This document shows, piece after piece, positions 21,993 to 34,425 of a stretch of DNA of 64,000 bases. Each line of letters starts with the position of its first letter. The stretch's first letter is position 1. The translations under genes and the position numbers were made by a program. The notes under the pieces were generated by a model that did not search any database, was not told the DNA's origin, and saw only the letters and a list, made by a program, of their open reading frames with translations. The stretch covers positions 69,782,001 through 69,846,000 of the forward strand of contig CM060834.1 of the NCBI GenBank assembly GCA_030762175.1. Direction: 5' to 3'. Source of the DNA: Metallyticus violacea (taxonomy: Eukaryota > Arthropoda > Insecta > Mantodea > Metallyticidae).

Positions 21993-24900
21993 GACACTGA
22001 CTCGAAGGAAGTCGTACTTCGCGATTTTATGCCCTACAAATCCAAAGATCCTGACCGAGTTTGTACCCGCGAACTTGGGTCGAGGTTTCAGCCAAAGTTT
22101 TTACGTCATGCGTTGGTAGAAACAAAGAAATATATTGGTTATTAGCAAATATAATGGTCTGTGAATCCACAAAACTTAACTCCCAAAGATTATTTTGGAA
22201 ACATTTCCTTCAAATGCTAAAAGTAGTACTATTACTACAGGGAGGGCAGAAATAAACTATGCATATTTACTGTATCAATTTATTGAAATTAATTTATGTA
22301 TGCTTTGTTACATGAAAAGGATAGATATCTCAAAATTCAATATAGGACTTGTGAGTCAAAAATGGATGCTGCGCATTAATTTCACTATGGTTACTAATAA
22401 AGACACCCTCTTTCCTATACCGTTAAAAGGAAACTTATATCTCCCTTAGTTTATTTTAATCCCGAAAGTATAACAGCGACTTTCAAAGGCATTGAGATTT
22501 TATGTAAAAGTTGAAAACACCAAAAAATTGTAATAAAATTCGGTCTGGATGTCCCTTATGTTTTCAATTGATTTTGCTTGTCATGTACAGATAAAGCGGA
22601 TGTTGCTATTGCTGTTCATAAAGTGTCCGAGATTGAGAATACACTTCTGATTGATCTAATAAGCTTTCAGTATTTGTTCTATTCGTCCAGAGTTAAAGAA
22701 ATGGCCATAAATTATGTTCATGTAGTAATGGTTTCTAAATTAAAATTTTTATTTTACTCAAAATAATTTTAACATCTTTGTTTATGTAAATGCAGGATAT
22801 TTATTTAATTAGGATGAATTAATTTATCCTTTGAAGAAATTCTGTAAGTTTTCGTGAAGACAATTTTTATTCCTAGTTTAGGGGTTGTGATTTTCATGCC
22901 CTAAAGTCTAATAATTGAGTTTGACAGAGGCTGTCAAGTACTCGAGTCAAACATTAAAGCGCTAACATGACATTATGTCTCCTTGAGGCTAAATAAGGTG
23001 ACAAAGATTCCATTAAAATTTGTCAGCCTTAGAGCATGATCCTCATGAACTATGACACGCATCTCAAAATAAGACAAAAGTTGCAAGGTGAAAGAGAAGA
23101 GGTTATTTTCGACATCTTTCAAGCTACTATTGCTTGACGTAAGAAGAGTTATAAGTGAATCTAGTTTTTGAAAAGGAAGTAATATTCTCCCTGTGGGCTT
23201 TTGTAATTCTCTTCTTCTACTTTCTTTTCTCTTTTTGTTGTCGTAGCGTTGGCTTTGTTACAGTGTGGATACTGGACACGACAAATATCGACCGTGTCTA
23301 TATATCTCTTTCCTGCTTTTTTCCGCGAAAAATGTTTCTCATTTATCTGGGATAAAGAGCTGCAGCAGAGAAACGGAGCTGGTGTATTTTCCTTGTGGAA
23401 TACAATCCACTTAGTCAGCCGGACTCCACACTTGCCAACTCGCTCAGAACTACACCCCCTAGAGAATACGAAGGTAACTACCGAAAGTTCTCTCTTAGTC
23501 CTAATTTTTAAAGGGAGATAAAACTTGAGTAAAAGTCATAAGGTACCTACACGAATCCATTGCAAGACAAAGTTAAAGGTAATGTGCATTCAATATTGCA
23601 TTGTATTGATTGAAAACGACTTTAATTAGGCATATATTAAGCACAGTTACAAAACTTGCGTGCAGTTTATTGTATTAGGTAGCTGCAAAACGCAGAGGTT
23701 AGAATCTTAATTTGTTCTACCACGTGACAAGCAGAATGAAGCGTCCATTACCGCTATAAGGCTGAGTCGAACCAAAGTTAGTGTATTGTTTCGTATGTGT
23801 TATTGAAATATTTCTTTTTTGATCTATGCGCTGTCTGTGACATAGATAATCATCAATTTAACGGTCGTTGAAGTGTAGTAGCAATATTTCACTATTTTTG
23901 GTTTTAATATAGAAAGGCGTGATTCTTTTATTTTAACAATTAATATTAATTACCAGACTTACTATTTTTAAAACACATTCTTAAAAATCCATTAATTGCA
24001 ATTTAAATCACGCGGGACCGCGAACCATACTATAAGCTGGTAACTCTTTATTTATAACTATTTTTCCTGTTTCTATGTAATTGTCACTTGCAGCGGAACG
24101 GCGCGGTATCTTACTGGAATAGAAAAAGAGACAGTAAATTGTTCAGTGAAACATTGTGTATTAATTTCAAGAGGCATTTATGGAGGATTGAGCTTCAAAT
24201 ACAAACAAATTTAAGGGCAAGTCATGGAACATAAACTATATTTAATATTGCATGTAATTTAATTTTATTATTATTTCCACTATTATAGTCACAATCTAAT
24301 AATTTTGAATATAAAATATGTATGATAACATTACAGTGGCACTTTTACTATATATTTAGCATAAATTAGTTCTTACATTAATTTTGACATCCCATGTTTT
24401 CCCTATCCTATTACAAAAAGCCATGCTTCGTCACTGGACAAGAGTTCAATAATAATCACAGTTTTCTTGAGCCATACGCTTCGATAGCTTCAATCAGCAT
24501 TTATGCTCACCGAACTTGCGTAAATCGCATTAGGCATTTCATTCTTTTTTTATTCTGAGCAAAATCGATTTAAAGAAGTGGAGGAAGAACAAAAATAAGT
24601 AAAATTAATTTTTTCTGGTACTTTTTATAACGTTTTTGTAATCCATGTCCCATCATTGTCTTTTGATTTTATCATCACGACTATTTAAATATGTGCATGC
24701 GAATTCACCTTTCGCGAATCTTAATACATTAACCCTAATCAACGGTAGTTCGTTGAAGCGTATATCCTCGATGCAAACTTTACTATTCTAATACTGAATA
24801 TAGATCGATAGACAAAATAGAGATTTTCATAGCAGCAAAATTGTCGATGACTTGAATCTGTATGTTTTTCTGTACATAAAGTAAGTGCGGAAAGTCTTTC

Positions 24901-27600
24901 TTTGGCATAAGTTCTTCCAGGAACTTTTTATAAGTTTGAGGGTAGAGAAACATCTTCCAGCCTCCTATGTTGACAGGCGAATAGTAGTTAACACTTTAAG
25001 TAGTTTTACGCACCCACTAAAGGCTTCTTGGAGATTAGCTGTTTTGGTGAATCCAGACAGACACGACGCTCCAGAAGTATTTATAAATCCATTTCTTTCA
25101 TAAATTTCTGTCATATTCGTCCTAAGTTTTTTTGTTGTTGTTTTTTTTGTTTCCATGATGGTGTACCTTTACAAAATATCTTTAAAATTGCCTGGAAAAT
25201 TTTTGTAGCAATATTCTTTAACATGCTCCGGAAAAAAATAAGGCAGTACAGAAAGATGTGCATTCAATTTGAATATGTCACAAGCTTGCTGTATTATAAC
25301 ATCATGCTCTCTTTGGTCTACTCTCTAACTTTATTTTCTTATCCTGTTATACTTCAGATACAAAACAAACCCCCCAATATTCGGGCTGATTTTTGTGATT
25401 GTGACTTTAAATAATTTACAAATGTCTATGCTGATATGGGATCAAGGTCTCTTTTTTGCATTTGTCCAAATAGAATGTCTACACGAACCATCACCCGTTG
25501 GAAGAACGATATCTGATTTCAAAAATTCTATCCTGTAGTTACAGATCAAGGTAATCGTTAATTTACAATCTCATCTAGAAGCTTAATTTGCCGCAGAAAA
25601 ATAGAAAAAATTGTGTAAGTGGCCTGCAGATTAGGAAAACAATAGATATTCTTGTATTAGTAGAAGTAGTCCAGCATAACGAAGTTAAGTTGCTGAGCGT
25701 GTGGAAACGTTTGCTTGGCAAGAGTCTGGACATCACATGAAGAGCCGTTGATAACTTCCATCGTAGATCTCAACAATCATTTTAACGGGTTTGTTTTCTA
25801 TGTGGACGTTAAGTTGATCAATAACACATTCAGCAAAAGAAGAGAAGTCATGCTCAAGTGGAACAATTAAGTGACATATTATTTGTAAAAATCAGTAATT
25901 TTTATCTATTTTGTAATCTCCTCGTGATGTACGCCAGGCATGCCATTTTGAATGGATGCTAAGTTCCCCCTTAAATTCTGTGAGCTTTCAGTGATTTTTA
26001 CCACACAATCAAATTCATTAATCAAACCTCGAAATACAACAGAGTTTGAACAGTGTAACATTCATCGTGTCCCTTTCTTAATAATCATGAAACCTAATAT
26101 AATTCATTATTATATTAAAAAGTACCTGTTCTCAAGTCCCCATCTGATTGTGAATCTCCACATTTTTTTCTAGTACTGTCCATTTGTATTGCAGTTGGCA
26201 TTACCATTAGTTATATTATAAGTGTTGAACTTCTTCCTTTCCCATGTTTTTTCAAGCTTTTTCACCTCCAAATAAAACACACGGAAAGCTAAAGAGAGCC
26301 TATTTTAAATCAGAGCTGCAGAACCAATTAGATTTTTGAACAACTCAGTATTAATAACCGTTGTATATTTCTCATGTGCTTAAGCTACACTTGGAATAGC
26401 CTTACTCAGTTTTTAATTTCAAATTTCTCTTCCAATAGCCTCAAAGAAACGGTTTAGTTTTCAATTGTTCTGCATTCACTTAAAACAAACGAACTACTTC
26501 ACTCATTCGCACGAAACCTCACTAGCCTGCCATTCACAAGCAGCTAAAACTTTTTATTCAATGTTGTAATACAACATGCAACAAATACATCAAAGTAAAC
26601 TTTCCTAGAAACACACGAGACGAGAGGTGACGTATTTGGTGGTGCATATACCTATTGGCTCTGACTTTTATGGAACAGAGGTTCCCCTTACCACTTCCTC
26701 TCACCTCTCACGTCAAAATACTTCCGACAGATGTCTTTATAGACATAGTAGCTAATTTACTCATAAAACGCAATGGTTATAGAAAATTAAATATTAAATT
26801 TTTTGGGGGGGGATGGTATACCAGCAACTTTCTACAAGAGAAACTCCCTGACTATTACTCTCTGTGGAATGATTGGCATTTATTATATTTTGGTTTCAAA
26901 ATATCAAGTTAGTAATTAAAGTGAAGTATACATTCTGCCTTTCACCATAGAGCATTAGAGGAAAAATAAAAGGGAGTAATGAATTTTATAAAGAGATTTT
27001 TTGTGACAAGGAAAAGTTTATATGTCAGTATTTTCAGGCGTAGCGGAATTCAAATGAGGGCGTAATTCATTGCCTTGCTGAGGGGGAAAAATTACGGAAC
27101 TTAAGTGAGTCAAATGAAAAATAAGCGAAGAGAGGGTCGTATTTCGTGTAGCGCAGTAACCAAGAATTCAGAACAACTCCGGAAAATACTGCAAATGAAA
27201 AAAACTGCTCTTGAAGCGAGAAAAAATACTAAGAACTGAATGTGCACCATATACAAACGGAAAAGTTTGAAACGTTTCAGGCTAGTAGATATATGTTTTA
27301 AGAAGTTTTATTTATTTAAACTTAAATTTCTGGCATTTAAGAGCTGTCACGCTTTTTAGCACAAGCATATGGATTACAAAACTTCGAGGATTATAAGTAG
27401 AGGGCGAATCAGAGTGACCGTTATCCATGAAGTTTACTGACCTTTATGTTGAGGCAGAGAGGGTGACTGCAGAAGTAAACAACGGGCGCGTACAGTTGTT
27501 ACACTGTGCTGTACATGATGGATGTTAGCTTGTACTCCGTTATGTGTAAATGAATATGTCCTAGTCTGTGCATTGCAGTGGACAATAGTTGCCGAGATTT
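21993..27600. other. long stretch with no recognised feature
   Basis: About 5.6 kb of AT-rich DNA. The longest open frames (23249-23521 plus, 25028-25414 plus, 128 codons) are rich in Phe, Ile and Leu from T-runs and show no domain. A minus-strand reading around 25690-25870 has protein-like composition but no family I can name. Confidence 0.4.
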
Positions 27601-27609
27601 CGGATATTG

Positions 27610-28690
27610 CTCTAAGTTAAAGTTTTGCGTATCTCACTTATATCAAAATCTTTATCGTGAGAAACTTTTTCTACCTCACAAGACATAATAGGTGCACACG
27701 AATAATATATTATTTCACTGACTGATGTATTTCTAACACTTTTTGATCTGAAAGGCTTTGTTTCTTTTTGCAGGAACACATCTAGCACACCACACATGAT
27801 TGAAAAACCAGCATTTTTTTCCCAACACATTCTGAAGTTTCTCTCTCAGTTTTTTCGTAATTCTCGGATTTTGGTTTCCTTAAGTTTTACAGATACATTC
27901 TGCTCTATGTTTATAGTTTTTGGCATGTCTAAATCAGATGTTTCCAACGACGTGATGACATACAGTAAGAGACAAAACTTGTTCTTTATGAACTAAACTG
28001 AAATAAGGGATTTTGCTATTTTAATTGCACGTGCCTCTGTGGAATCCAAACTTTCACAATTTTATCATAATATGTGACATAATAGATTAAGGTTTATATT
28101 ATGCGGTTTGCTGGAAGGGAAACCCCGGAAGCTATTTCCTTGATTTTTTTGTTTTAATTCGGGAAGGAACTTTCAGAAATATTTTCTTAACATTAACTAT
28201 ATAGCTATCGACGTCACCATAAAAGCAGCGAATTACTTCCGCCACCCCATTAAGTTCGTGTGCTATGCAAGTTATGTGAACAAACTTAGGACACTTAGCC
28301 CACAAAAGAACCATAGCGTTAGAAAATACAGTTGTCGTTGTTATTTCGTTCACCTTTTCTATCGTCTCACACGTTATAAATATTTTTGCAGGGAAGTTAG
28401 GTGTCAGTATTCCTAAATTGACATATATGACCAATCTCCCTCTCACATCTGTTATTTCATCTATACTAACGAATATTTTGTTACCCACTTCTCTTCTGAT
28501 TTTGTTCACACGTCCTGGTACAAAGGGGGGAAAATAAATTTTTCGTAATGTCAACTCAATGGGAATGTTGATATATTTACATAGAAAATCTGAAAAGTGT
28601 GGATTATCTAATGTTTTAAATGGGATGTTTCCGTCTGTCATCATAGCACACATGTTGCTGTAAAATGTTTCATTTGAATTTGCATCCGAT
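27610..28690 (-). pseudogene. hAT-family transposase-derived relic (CGGBP1-like)
   Basis: Minus-strand frames follow the order of insect CGGBP1-like hAT proteins. From ~28690 there is NETFYSNMCAMM, then IPFKTLDNPHFSDFL, LTLRKIYFPPFVP, FVSIDEITDVRGRLV (the conserved region around the first catalytic Asp), HITCIAHELNGVAEVIRC and NVKKIFLKVPSRI. About 25 codons that usually lie between the SIDETTD and HLTCLAH blocks are missing after LLWAKC. After a decayed stretch (27830-28131), the C-terminal dimerisation region returns as CWEKNAGFSIMCGVLDV and YYSCAPIMSCEVEKV. The main frame, 28132-28653, is 173 codons open. The zinc-finger N-terminus is not visible. hAT transposases cut and paste DNA, but this copy is truncated and interrupted. 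Confidence 0.8.
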
Positions 28691-28920
28691 TGACAGAATT
28701 TATTGTTTCCATTCCTTCAGGTTAATTGTTTCAATTTCCTGAGTTTTCGGCTGCTGCAGTGCCTTTTAACTGTCATTTTTGCTCTTAACTTCAATTTACA
28801 TATTACATGTAGGTAATTCTTTCTTCTTCGCTCCTTAAGATATAACCTCCAAACTCTAGTCCAAGACTTTCGGTTTTTTCCCCTCCGAATTTGCACATGT
28901 TTTTTCCTTAGGCGTTTGTC
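28691..28920. other. spacer between hAT relic and SINE-A
   Basis: Pyrimidine-rich on the plus strand. The 82-codon minus-strand frame at 28717-28965 is a run of Lys and Arg codons produced by this bias, and part of it overlaps the SINE head. Not considered a gene. Confidence 0.5.
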
Positions 28921-29217
28921 GGTCCTGGTGGTGTAGTGGTAACCATACTTGCCTTCTAAACCCAAGATCGCGGGTTCAAACCTGGCCAGGATCGATGGAT
29001 TTTTTCGGACGTAAAAATCCTAAGTATGGCTTCCTTCGGAAGGGAAGTAAAGCCGTGGGTCCCGTGTCATACATTTACGGCACGATAAAGAACCTCAAGC
29101 CTGAAAGAAGAGGCCTTTGAGCAAAATTTGTCGGCCGTTTTAAGCCCTGAGTAGAATGGGACGCTGATGACCTGAGATGTTAAAGAACGTCCGTAAATAA
29201 ACCAAATAAATAAAAAA
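28921..29217 (+). mobile_element. SINE-A, full-length tRNA-derived retroposon
   Basis: The head at 28921-28993 is tRNA-like: an A-box-like GGTGTAGTGGTAACC, an anticodon-loop-like TTCTAAA flanked by CTTG and CAAG, and a B-box GGGTTCAAACC. These form an internal RNA polymerase III promoter in such elements. The ~220-base body ends with CTGATGACCTGAGATGTTAA and an A-rich tail with AAATAAA units. The flanks share CCTTAGG followed by a T-rich string on both sides (about 28906-28920 and 29221-29236), a plausible diverged target-site duplication. Two truncated copies lie at 5650 and 21820. Confidence 0.85.
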
Positions 29218-29519
29218 ATCATCCTTAGGTTTTCTAACAGTTGATAAAGGATACCAATAGCGTACGGTTGTTCCTAACTGCTCCGTTTGCCTGGACCTGC
29301 AAGTATGCGTAGTACATCGAATGTCTGTATTCCCAAATAATATCTTTGCATTTGATTTTCTAGGGTTGTAGCAGTAGCATAAATCCTCTGTTTGCAAGCG
29401 GAACATCACGCCTACAACGTTATACTTCCAACGTCTGTTCCTAAGGAACGTGTGCTAAGACATTCCGCTCTGAACACCAACAAACAACTTGTCACGGACC
29501 CGGTCCCTTTGATCCGTCT

Positions 29520-31245
29520 TCTATAAGTATTCAAGGAATAAACGAGCCAAACTATACGAAAGGCGAAACATAAACACTTTCACTCCCTTATCTCCGCACT
29601 CAAACGTAATATATCTGCGAAAGGATTTATGTAAAATTGAACTTGGGGGCGGCAAGACCCATGTTGACAGCATACCATTTATCCTTGACGCTCTTAATAA
29701 AACTTTTGTAACAACCCAGCCAATGGTCCTAAATAGCACAACAAGAGAAATGCAATTGAAGAACTAACAAATTGCACTTTTCCTGCAAGAGACAAATTTC
29801 ACATCACGTATATTTCAGCTGATGACGTACGTAAGATTATTAAAGAGAATCTCATCAAAGTGGTAACAGTAGACGGAATGAACATTATAATGCTGCAGAC
29901 TATTGACACTATCTCACATGTTTTACGCTTTACTAATGATTAGTACTTACCCCGCAGTGTGAAAATTAGCCTTTATTCATCCTATACCGAAGAATAAAGC
30001 ACTCGCATCTGCACAAGATTTTAGGCCTATCAGCATCCTCCTTGCATTATCTAAAGTACGCAGACAGCTGACAGGTTAGCTTAAAGGTGTTACATTGTTG
30101 ACAAGGATCAAACTGGTTTCAGAACAGAACATAACGCCACACGGCATTACTGAAAGTGACAGAGGACATCCGTGCAACCTCCGACAGCCAAAAACTAGCA
30201 CTACTTCTATTACTATGAACATGAACCCCTACTGCACAACTTAAAAACTATAATCTCTACAACAATGTTACTACGAGATTCTCTTTCTACGTTAGTAAGC
30301 GTCAGCTGATGGTTGTTTTTCTTCCTGGCACCTCATTAAAGCAGGGGTTCTCCAGCGTTCAGTACTCGGACCACTACTTTTTATGCTGCACATTAATGAC
30401 ATTGCTAAAGAGATAAACACTCAAATTGCCACCTATACGCTGACGATGCATAACTTTACTTTCACACCGCCCCTCGTTCTGTCCATGACGCCGTGACCGT
30501 AGTAAATGAAGATATAAGCTCCATTTCCCTTTAGACACAAACCTTTGGATTATAAGTGAATCCACATAAACTACAGGTTATAGTCGTGCATTATGTAAAA
30601 TAAACTGAGCGATGTGCCGCCCATCATGATAAACAAAGACATTAATTATAAAAACCCTAGTTGTTTATATAGACTCTGATCTGGAATGTCATAGCCAGGT
30701 AACCCATACATGCAATAAAATGTTTTCTTTGATTCACACATTAAAACCTCTATATCTAAAAAATAATCTCTTTAAGTGTTTGTTATGCCTCATTTTGATT
30801 ATTGGGATATCTTCTACTCTAATTTGAATACTGGGCAGATCGACAGATTACGGGTTCATAATGCCTTTGTTCTTTTCGTCTTCAACACTCGTAAATTTGA
30901 TCATGTGACAGTCCTATGCAGTCACCTGTCATGCCTACCTGTATAAGAACGTAGGACTTTCCATTCTTTTATGCTCCTGTTCAAAATCCTCCATAACAAC
31001 CCCCCCCCTCAGTATGCCGCCGCTCACTTCATGTACCTGTTACTACTGACCCGGAATATGACTTTACTGTCTATCCCTTGTAACTGAAAACGTATTCAAC
31101 TACTCAACTACTCAATCTCATTCAGAGTGTCAGTTCACAGAATCTGGAACTCCCTTCCTCCTGAAGTCAGAGATTGCCGGAAAATGAAGCAAGTTAAACG
31201 TAGATTAATTTGTCATCCCCTCGACTTCAGAAATAACAATATTTA
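29520..31245 (+). pseudogene. non-LTR retrotransposon reverse transcriptase relic (CR1/jockey-like)
   Basis: Plus-strand frames show, in order, the pre-RT linker (ISADDVRKIIKE near 29815), PIPKNKALASAQDFRPISIL near 29980-30040, GVLQRSVLGPLLF and HINDIAKEI near 30345-30410, and the catalytic box LYADDA at 30433-30450 in a shifted frame. The thumb and C-terminal part reads MPHFDYWDIFYSNLNTGQID near 30785-30840, then RKFDHVT, and RIWNSLPPEVRDCRK near 31140-31180. The order and C-terminal motif match CR1/jockey-type LINEs. Many frameshifts and stops occur, and the endonuclease domain is not visible. The YADD residues survive at 30436-30447. It lies just downstream of SINE-A, but nothing shows that it mobilised that SINE. 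Confidence 0.85.
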
Positions 31246-31889
31246 GTCTTCTTTTTATTCCTTCTCCTCCTCATCTTGATGCTCTACTGCTCTGTTCCGC
31301 AAAATTGTTCTGTAGCAATTACCGCTCGCATTCGCCTTTTATTCTTAAAGATAAAAGGACAGAGTATAAACACATTCACAAGCATATTGCTACATATTCT
31401 TTTTTGTTTTCGACACTTAGTGATGTCTTTTGGCCACATGGATATAATTAACTTCGTTTAATGCTTGTGATACATTCCGGTTACTTCTAGAGCAACTTTT
31501 AGCTTAGGATACCATTGGAATATCGAATGGAATAGCCAAGAATATTTCTTTGTTTTCGAATTGAAACTGGTATTTTAATATGTACGGGGATATGCTGAAA
31601 AGTAATCTCAAATATTTTTTATTTAAAATTATTTTAATTAAATGAAAACTATGGCTTTCTGGAGCTTTATTCTTTACACCTTCACAATTATTATTTTCCA
31701 CACATTTCTTATGTTTATCCACACACTTCTGTCAACACCTCTGTATGGATAAATAAATCACAGTGTCACTTTTTTCTCCACAGTATTATTACAATCAAAC
31801 TATCCTTCCGGGCATATTTCTATTATAGAAAGAGATAAACTCTGACAAGTATGGCTGTATGGTAGATGATACGAGGAAGTGAATCTAAA
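31246..31889. other. no recognised feature
   Basis: AT-rich DNA between the LINE relic and a weak mariner-like relic. Confidence 0.4.
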
Positions 31890-32330
31890 ATGGTGGCTTC
31901 TCGGTTCTTTGTGTAGATTTGCTTACTGACACTACAGTTTTGAATTTTTTTGGAGGCAAGTTTATTGGTAGTCTTCCATTAATATTATCATATTTTTCAG
32001 TCAAAATGGTTTTATTTCCCATGACAATATTGTTTAGCAATCCATCATGCTCATAACACAAGAAAAATTGTTGGCTAGCACCCAATTCTTCTGTTTCAAT
32101 TCGAAGCGCCTATCATTCATAGAGGTTTTAGTGTTTCATATGTGCTGCATGTCTGAAAGCTGTTGTTCCATTGTTCGATGATTCCCTTTAATAAGTTCAT
32201 CAACAAGCTCCCGAAGAGTTTCATCAATATGTGGCTGTTCATTCCGTTTATCACAAAAGTTGACAGTCGCTCCATTGAGTTCTTTATTACGCAAACGCAG
32301 CGTTGCACATTAACCGATGTCGACACACTC
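31890..32330 (-). pseudogene. possible degenerate mariner-type transposase fragment
   Basis: On the minus strand a frame reads PHIDETLRELVDELIKGNHR, then ELKQKNWVLANNF, then LLNNIVMGNKTILTEKYDN and LPPKKFKTVVSVSK. The order recalls a mariner helix-turn-helix, the W-x-P-H linker and the region after the first catalytic Asp (IVTGDE...YDN), where GDE would be replaced by GNK. Three frames are needed, and no inverted ends were found. A chance resemblance cannot be excluded. Confidence 0.33.
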
Positions 32331-32731
32331 ATAAACAGCGCTCAATTCCGACGAATGTCAATGGGAGGGGAGGGTTTCTGCACAGAACTCTTTATTACAA
32401 ACTTGTGCTGTGATGTCACTATGTTTTTGGCTTAGTGTAAAACTAAGGAGAGAGCACATCTGTCTAAATTGCTATGAAAGAGTGATGGGTTTGGTTTGAA
32501 ATTGCACCTGTTCAATTTGCGTGAAATCATTTGATTGTTAAATGAAAAATTTCTGAGTCTTTTCAGTTGTATAAACTATAAATATTTTATTATTCATTGA
32601 AACTAACAGGATAATATATTACTTTTCAGAGATCCTGATCCAAGAAATATTTGAATGGAAAAGATTGGTAACCGCTTCAAGCAGTTTGTAAGTTTCAAAT
32701 ACTATGTATAAATATAGAAATATAAATACTG

Positions 32732-32784
<53 letters not shown>

Positions 32785-33529
32785 CACATAGCAAACATAC
32801 CTTTAAGGTTCCGTCTTTAGATTGGAAGGTTGTAATAATAAACATAAATACTTCCTGGCAAATATCAGAATATGTAGTATCTACAATATTTAGCTTCAGA
32901 ATTACCATCACTAAACTCTTATAAAAATTCAGTGAGAAATACATACAAATTGTTATTCCCAAAAGCATTTAAAAGAAATGAGTACAAGAAAATGATGAAA
33001 AAGAAGTGAAAAATTATTCTGTTTGTTAGCCATTTTTATTTAATTAAAGGGAAACAATCTTCCAAAAGAGCAGATAAGCAACGCAGTACTAAATAATTTT
33101 GAAAACTGTGCATTAATGAACTTTAATGAACTCAGAAAATATATTAGAAACGAAAGGAATAAATTACTATCTAAGAAAAATCCAGAAAATTTGCCCTTAA
33201 GTTATAAGTACTCTCTTCCAAAGCTTACAACATCTGAACTAAATTTGGATATTGTTGCCACATGTAAACAGCCAAAGAGAATGACGAATAATTATAATCA
33301 ATAATTAATAATTATTGATGTCTTTCAATAAATTACATGCAAACTCCAAATTTATTATCCACATTTCTTAAACTCTTGATATGTCTGCGATGAAATCATT
33401 GCCTCCGAAATGAACATGTTTTTCTAATAGTGACAGTAACCTAATTCCAAAACAATGACCAGAATCTTCCTAGCACGTACTGATAGTTAGAAATTTGACT
33501 ATGCATAGTAATGTAATATATATATTAGA
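32331..33529. other. no recognised gene; contains (TA)n
   Basis: AT-rich DNA around the TA microsatellite. A 23-base near-palindrome (ATCAATAATTA, one base, TAATTATTGAT) lies at 33297-33319. A 62-codon basic frame at 33116-33304 is unrecognised. Confidence 0.4.
32734..32779. repeat. (TA)n microsatellite
   Basis: About 23 TA units. Confidence 0.95.
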
Positions 33530-33670
33530 GAATTTTATTTGGGGAATTTTAAAACAAACACAAATAAATTACCATTTATTTCCTTGATACCATAAATTGA
33601 ACCCGGGACCTCTAAGATTGCTGCTAGCAACACTAAACATCGACCAGAATAGTGATCACCCAACGAATGC
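33530..33670 (-). mobile_element. tRNA-like SINE head (SINE-C type)
   Basis: On the minus strand, TTGCTAGCAGCAATCTTAGA precedes the B-box-like GGTCCCGGGTTCAATTT. The same architecture recurs 700 bases away at 34325-34425. A short AT-rich body follows. A true tRNA is ruled out by the lack of an acceptor stem. Confidence 0.5.
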
Positions 33671-34309
33671 AGCGAGAGTATAGCGTGTGAGGTCTAAAAT
33701 TCGGCATTTCGATAAACAAAAAAGACTCCAAAGACTACCCAATTAGACATTTCTGTAGGTATCAGGTAACAACAATAATGAGTATAATGAAAAAACTAAC
33801 ATTTTTTGAAAATGTTCAAAATCAGAAAGTAGGGATGACAACAATGGGGTTTTACCTCAAATACAGCAATTGGGAAAGGGTTGTTTACAAAGATCCAATA
33901 ATGCCTCTTCCTTCTGTCTAGAGTACCTACTGCAATTCGGCTAAACTTTTGCTAAACATTTTATAGATCCAATGCACTGCAGAAGGACACATGTATTTTA
34001 TTCACATATGAGAGTTCAGTAAATCTTAAACCAAACCGCCATGACAGACGCCTCAGGGTCAAAAGTTGTGAAAAAATATTGTTATTCCTAAATTTCCGTT
34101 GACAGCTATAGTCGCTGGGGATATATCCCGCAATAGCAAGACGCCTGCGATTTTCTGGAGTACCAATTTTGCAAGTATATCACATATTAATGGATGATCC
34201 TACAAAATTCCACGTTCACTGGGCATTCTGAAGCAAGGTATTGCTAAAGCTTACTAGTCAAACAAGGAGAACATTTCGGTAATGTTTGGAGAGAATGGTT
34301 ATTTCGAAC

Positions 34310-34425
34310 CTAAATGTATTTGAGCTTTAGTGGGCTAGATTAGTTACCGGGAATCGAATCCGGGACCTCCAGAATAGCAGTCAGCAATGATAACCGCTAG
34401 ATAAAGAGGCGGTGCCAAATATATT
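34310..34425 (-). mobile_element. tRNA-like SINE head (SINE-C type)
   Basis: Minus strand: GGCACCGCCTCTTTATCTAG (tRNA-like 5' part with an A-box-like TAGCGGTTATC), then GAGGTCCCGGATTCGATTCC, a good B box. It resembles the heads at 33.6 and 49.8 kb. The 3' body is short and diverged. Confidence 0.6.

Noticed and set aside
25028..25414. 128-codon open frame, the longest outside transposon relics in the first half
   Set aside because: Phe- and Ile-rich composition follows the T-runs. No domain or splice context.
28921..28993. Possible true tRNA gene
   Set aside because: The A and B boxes are good but the acceptor stem does not close properly, and the sequence continues into a SINE body found at two other sites.
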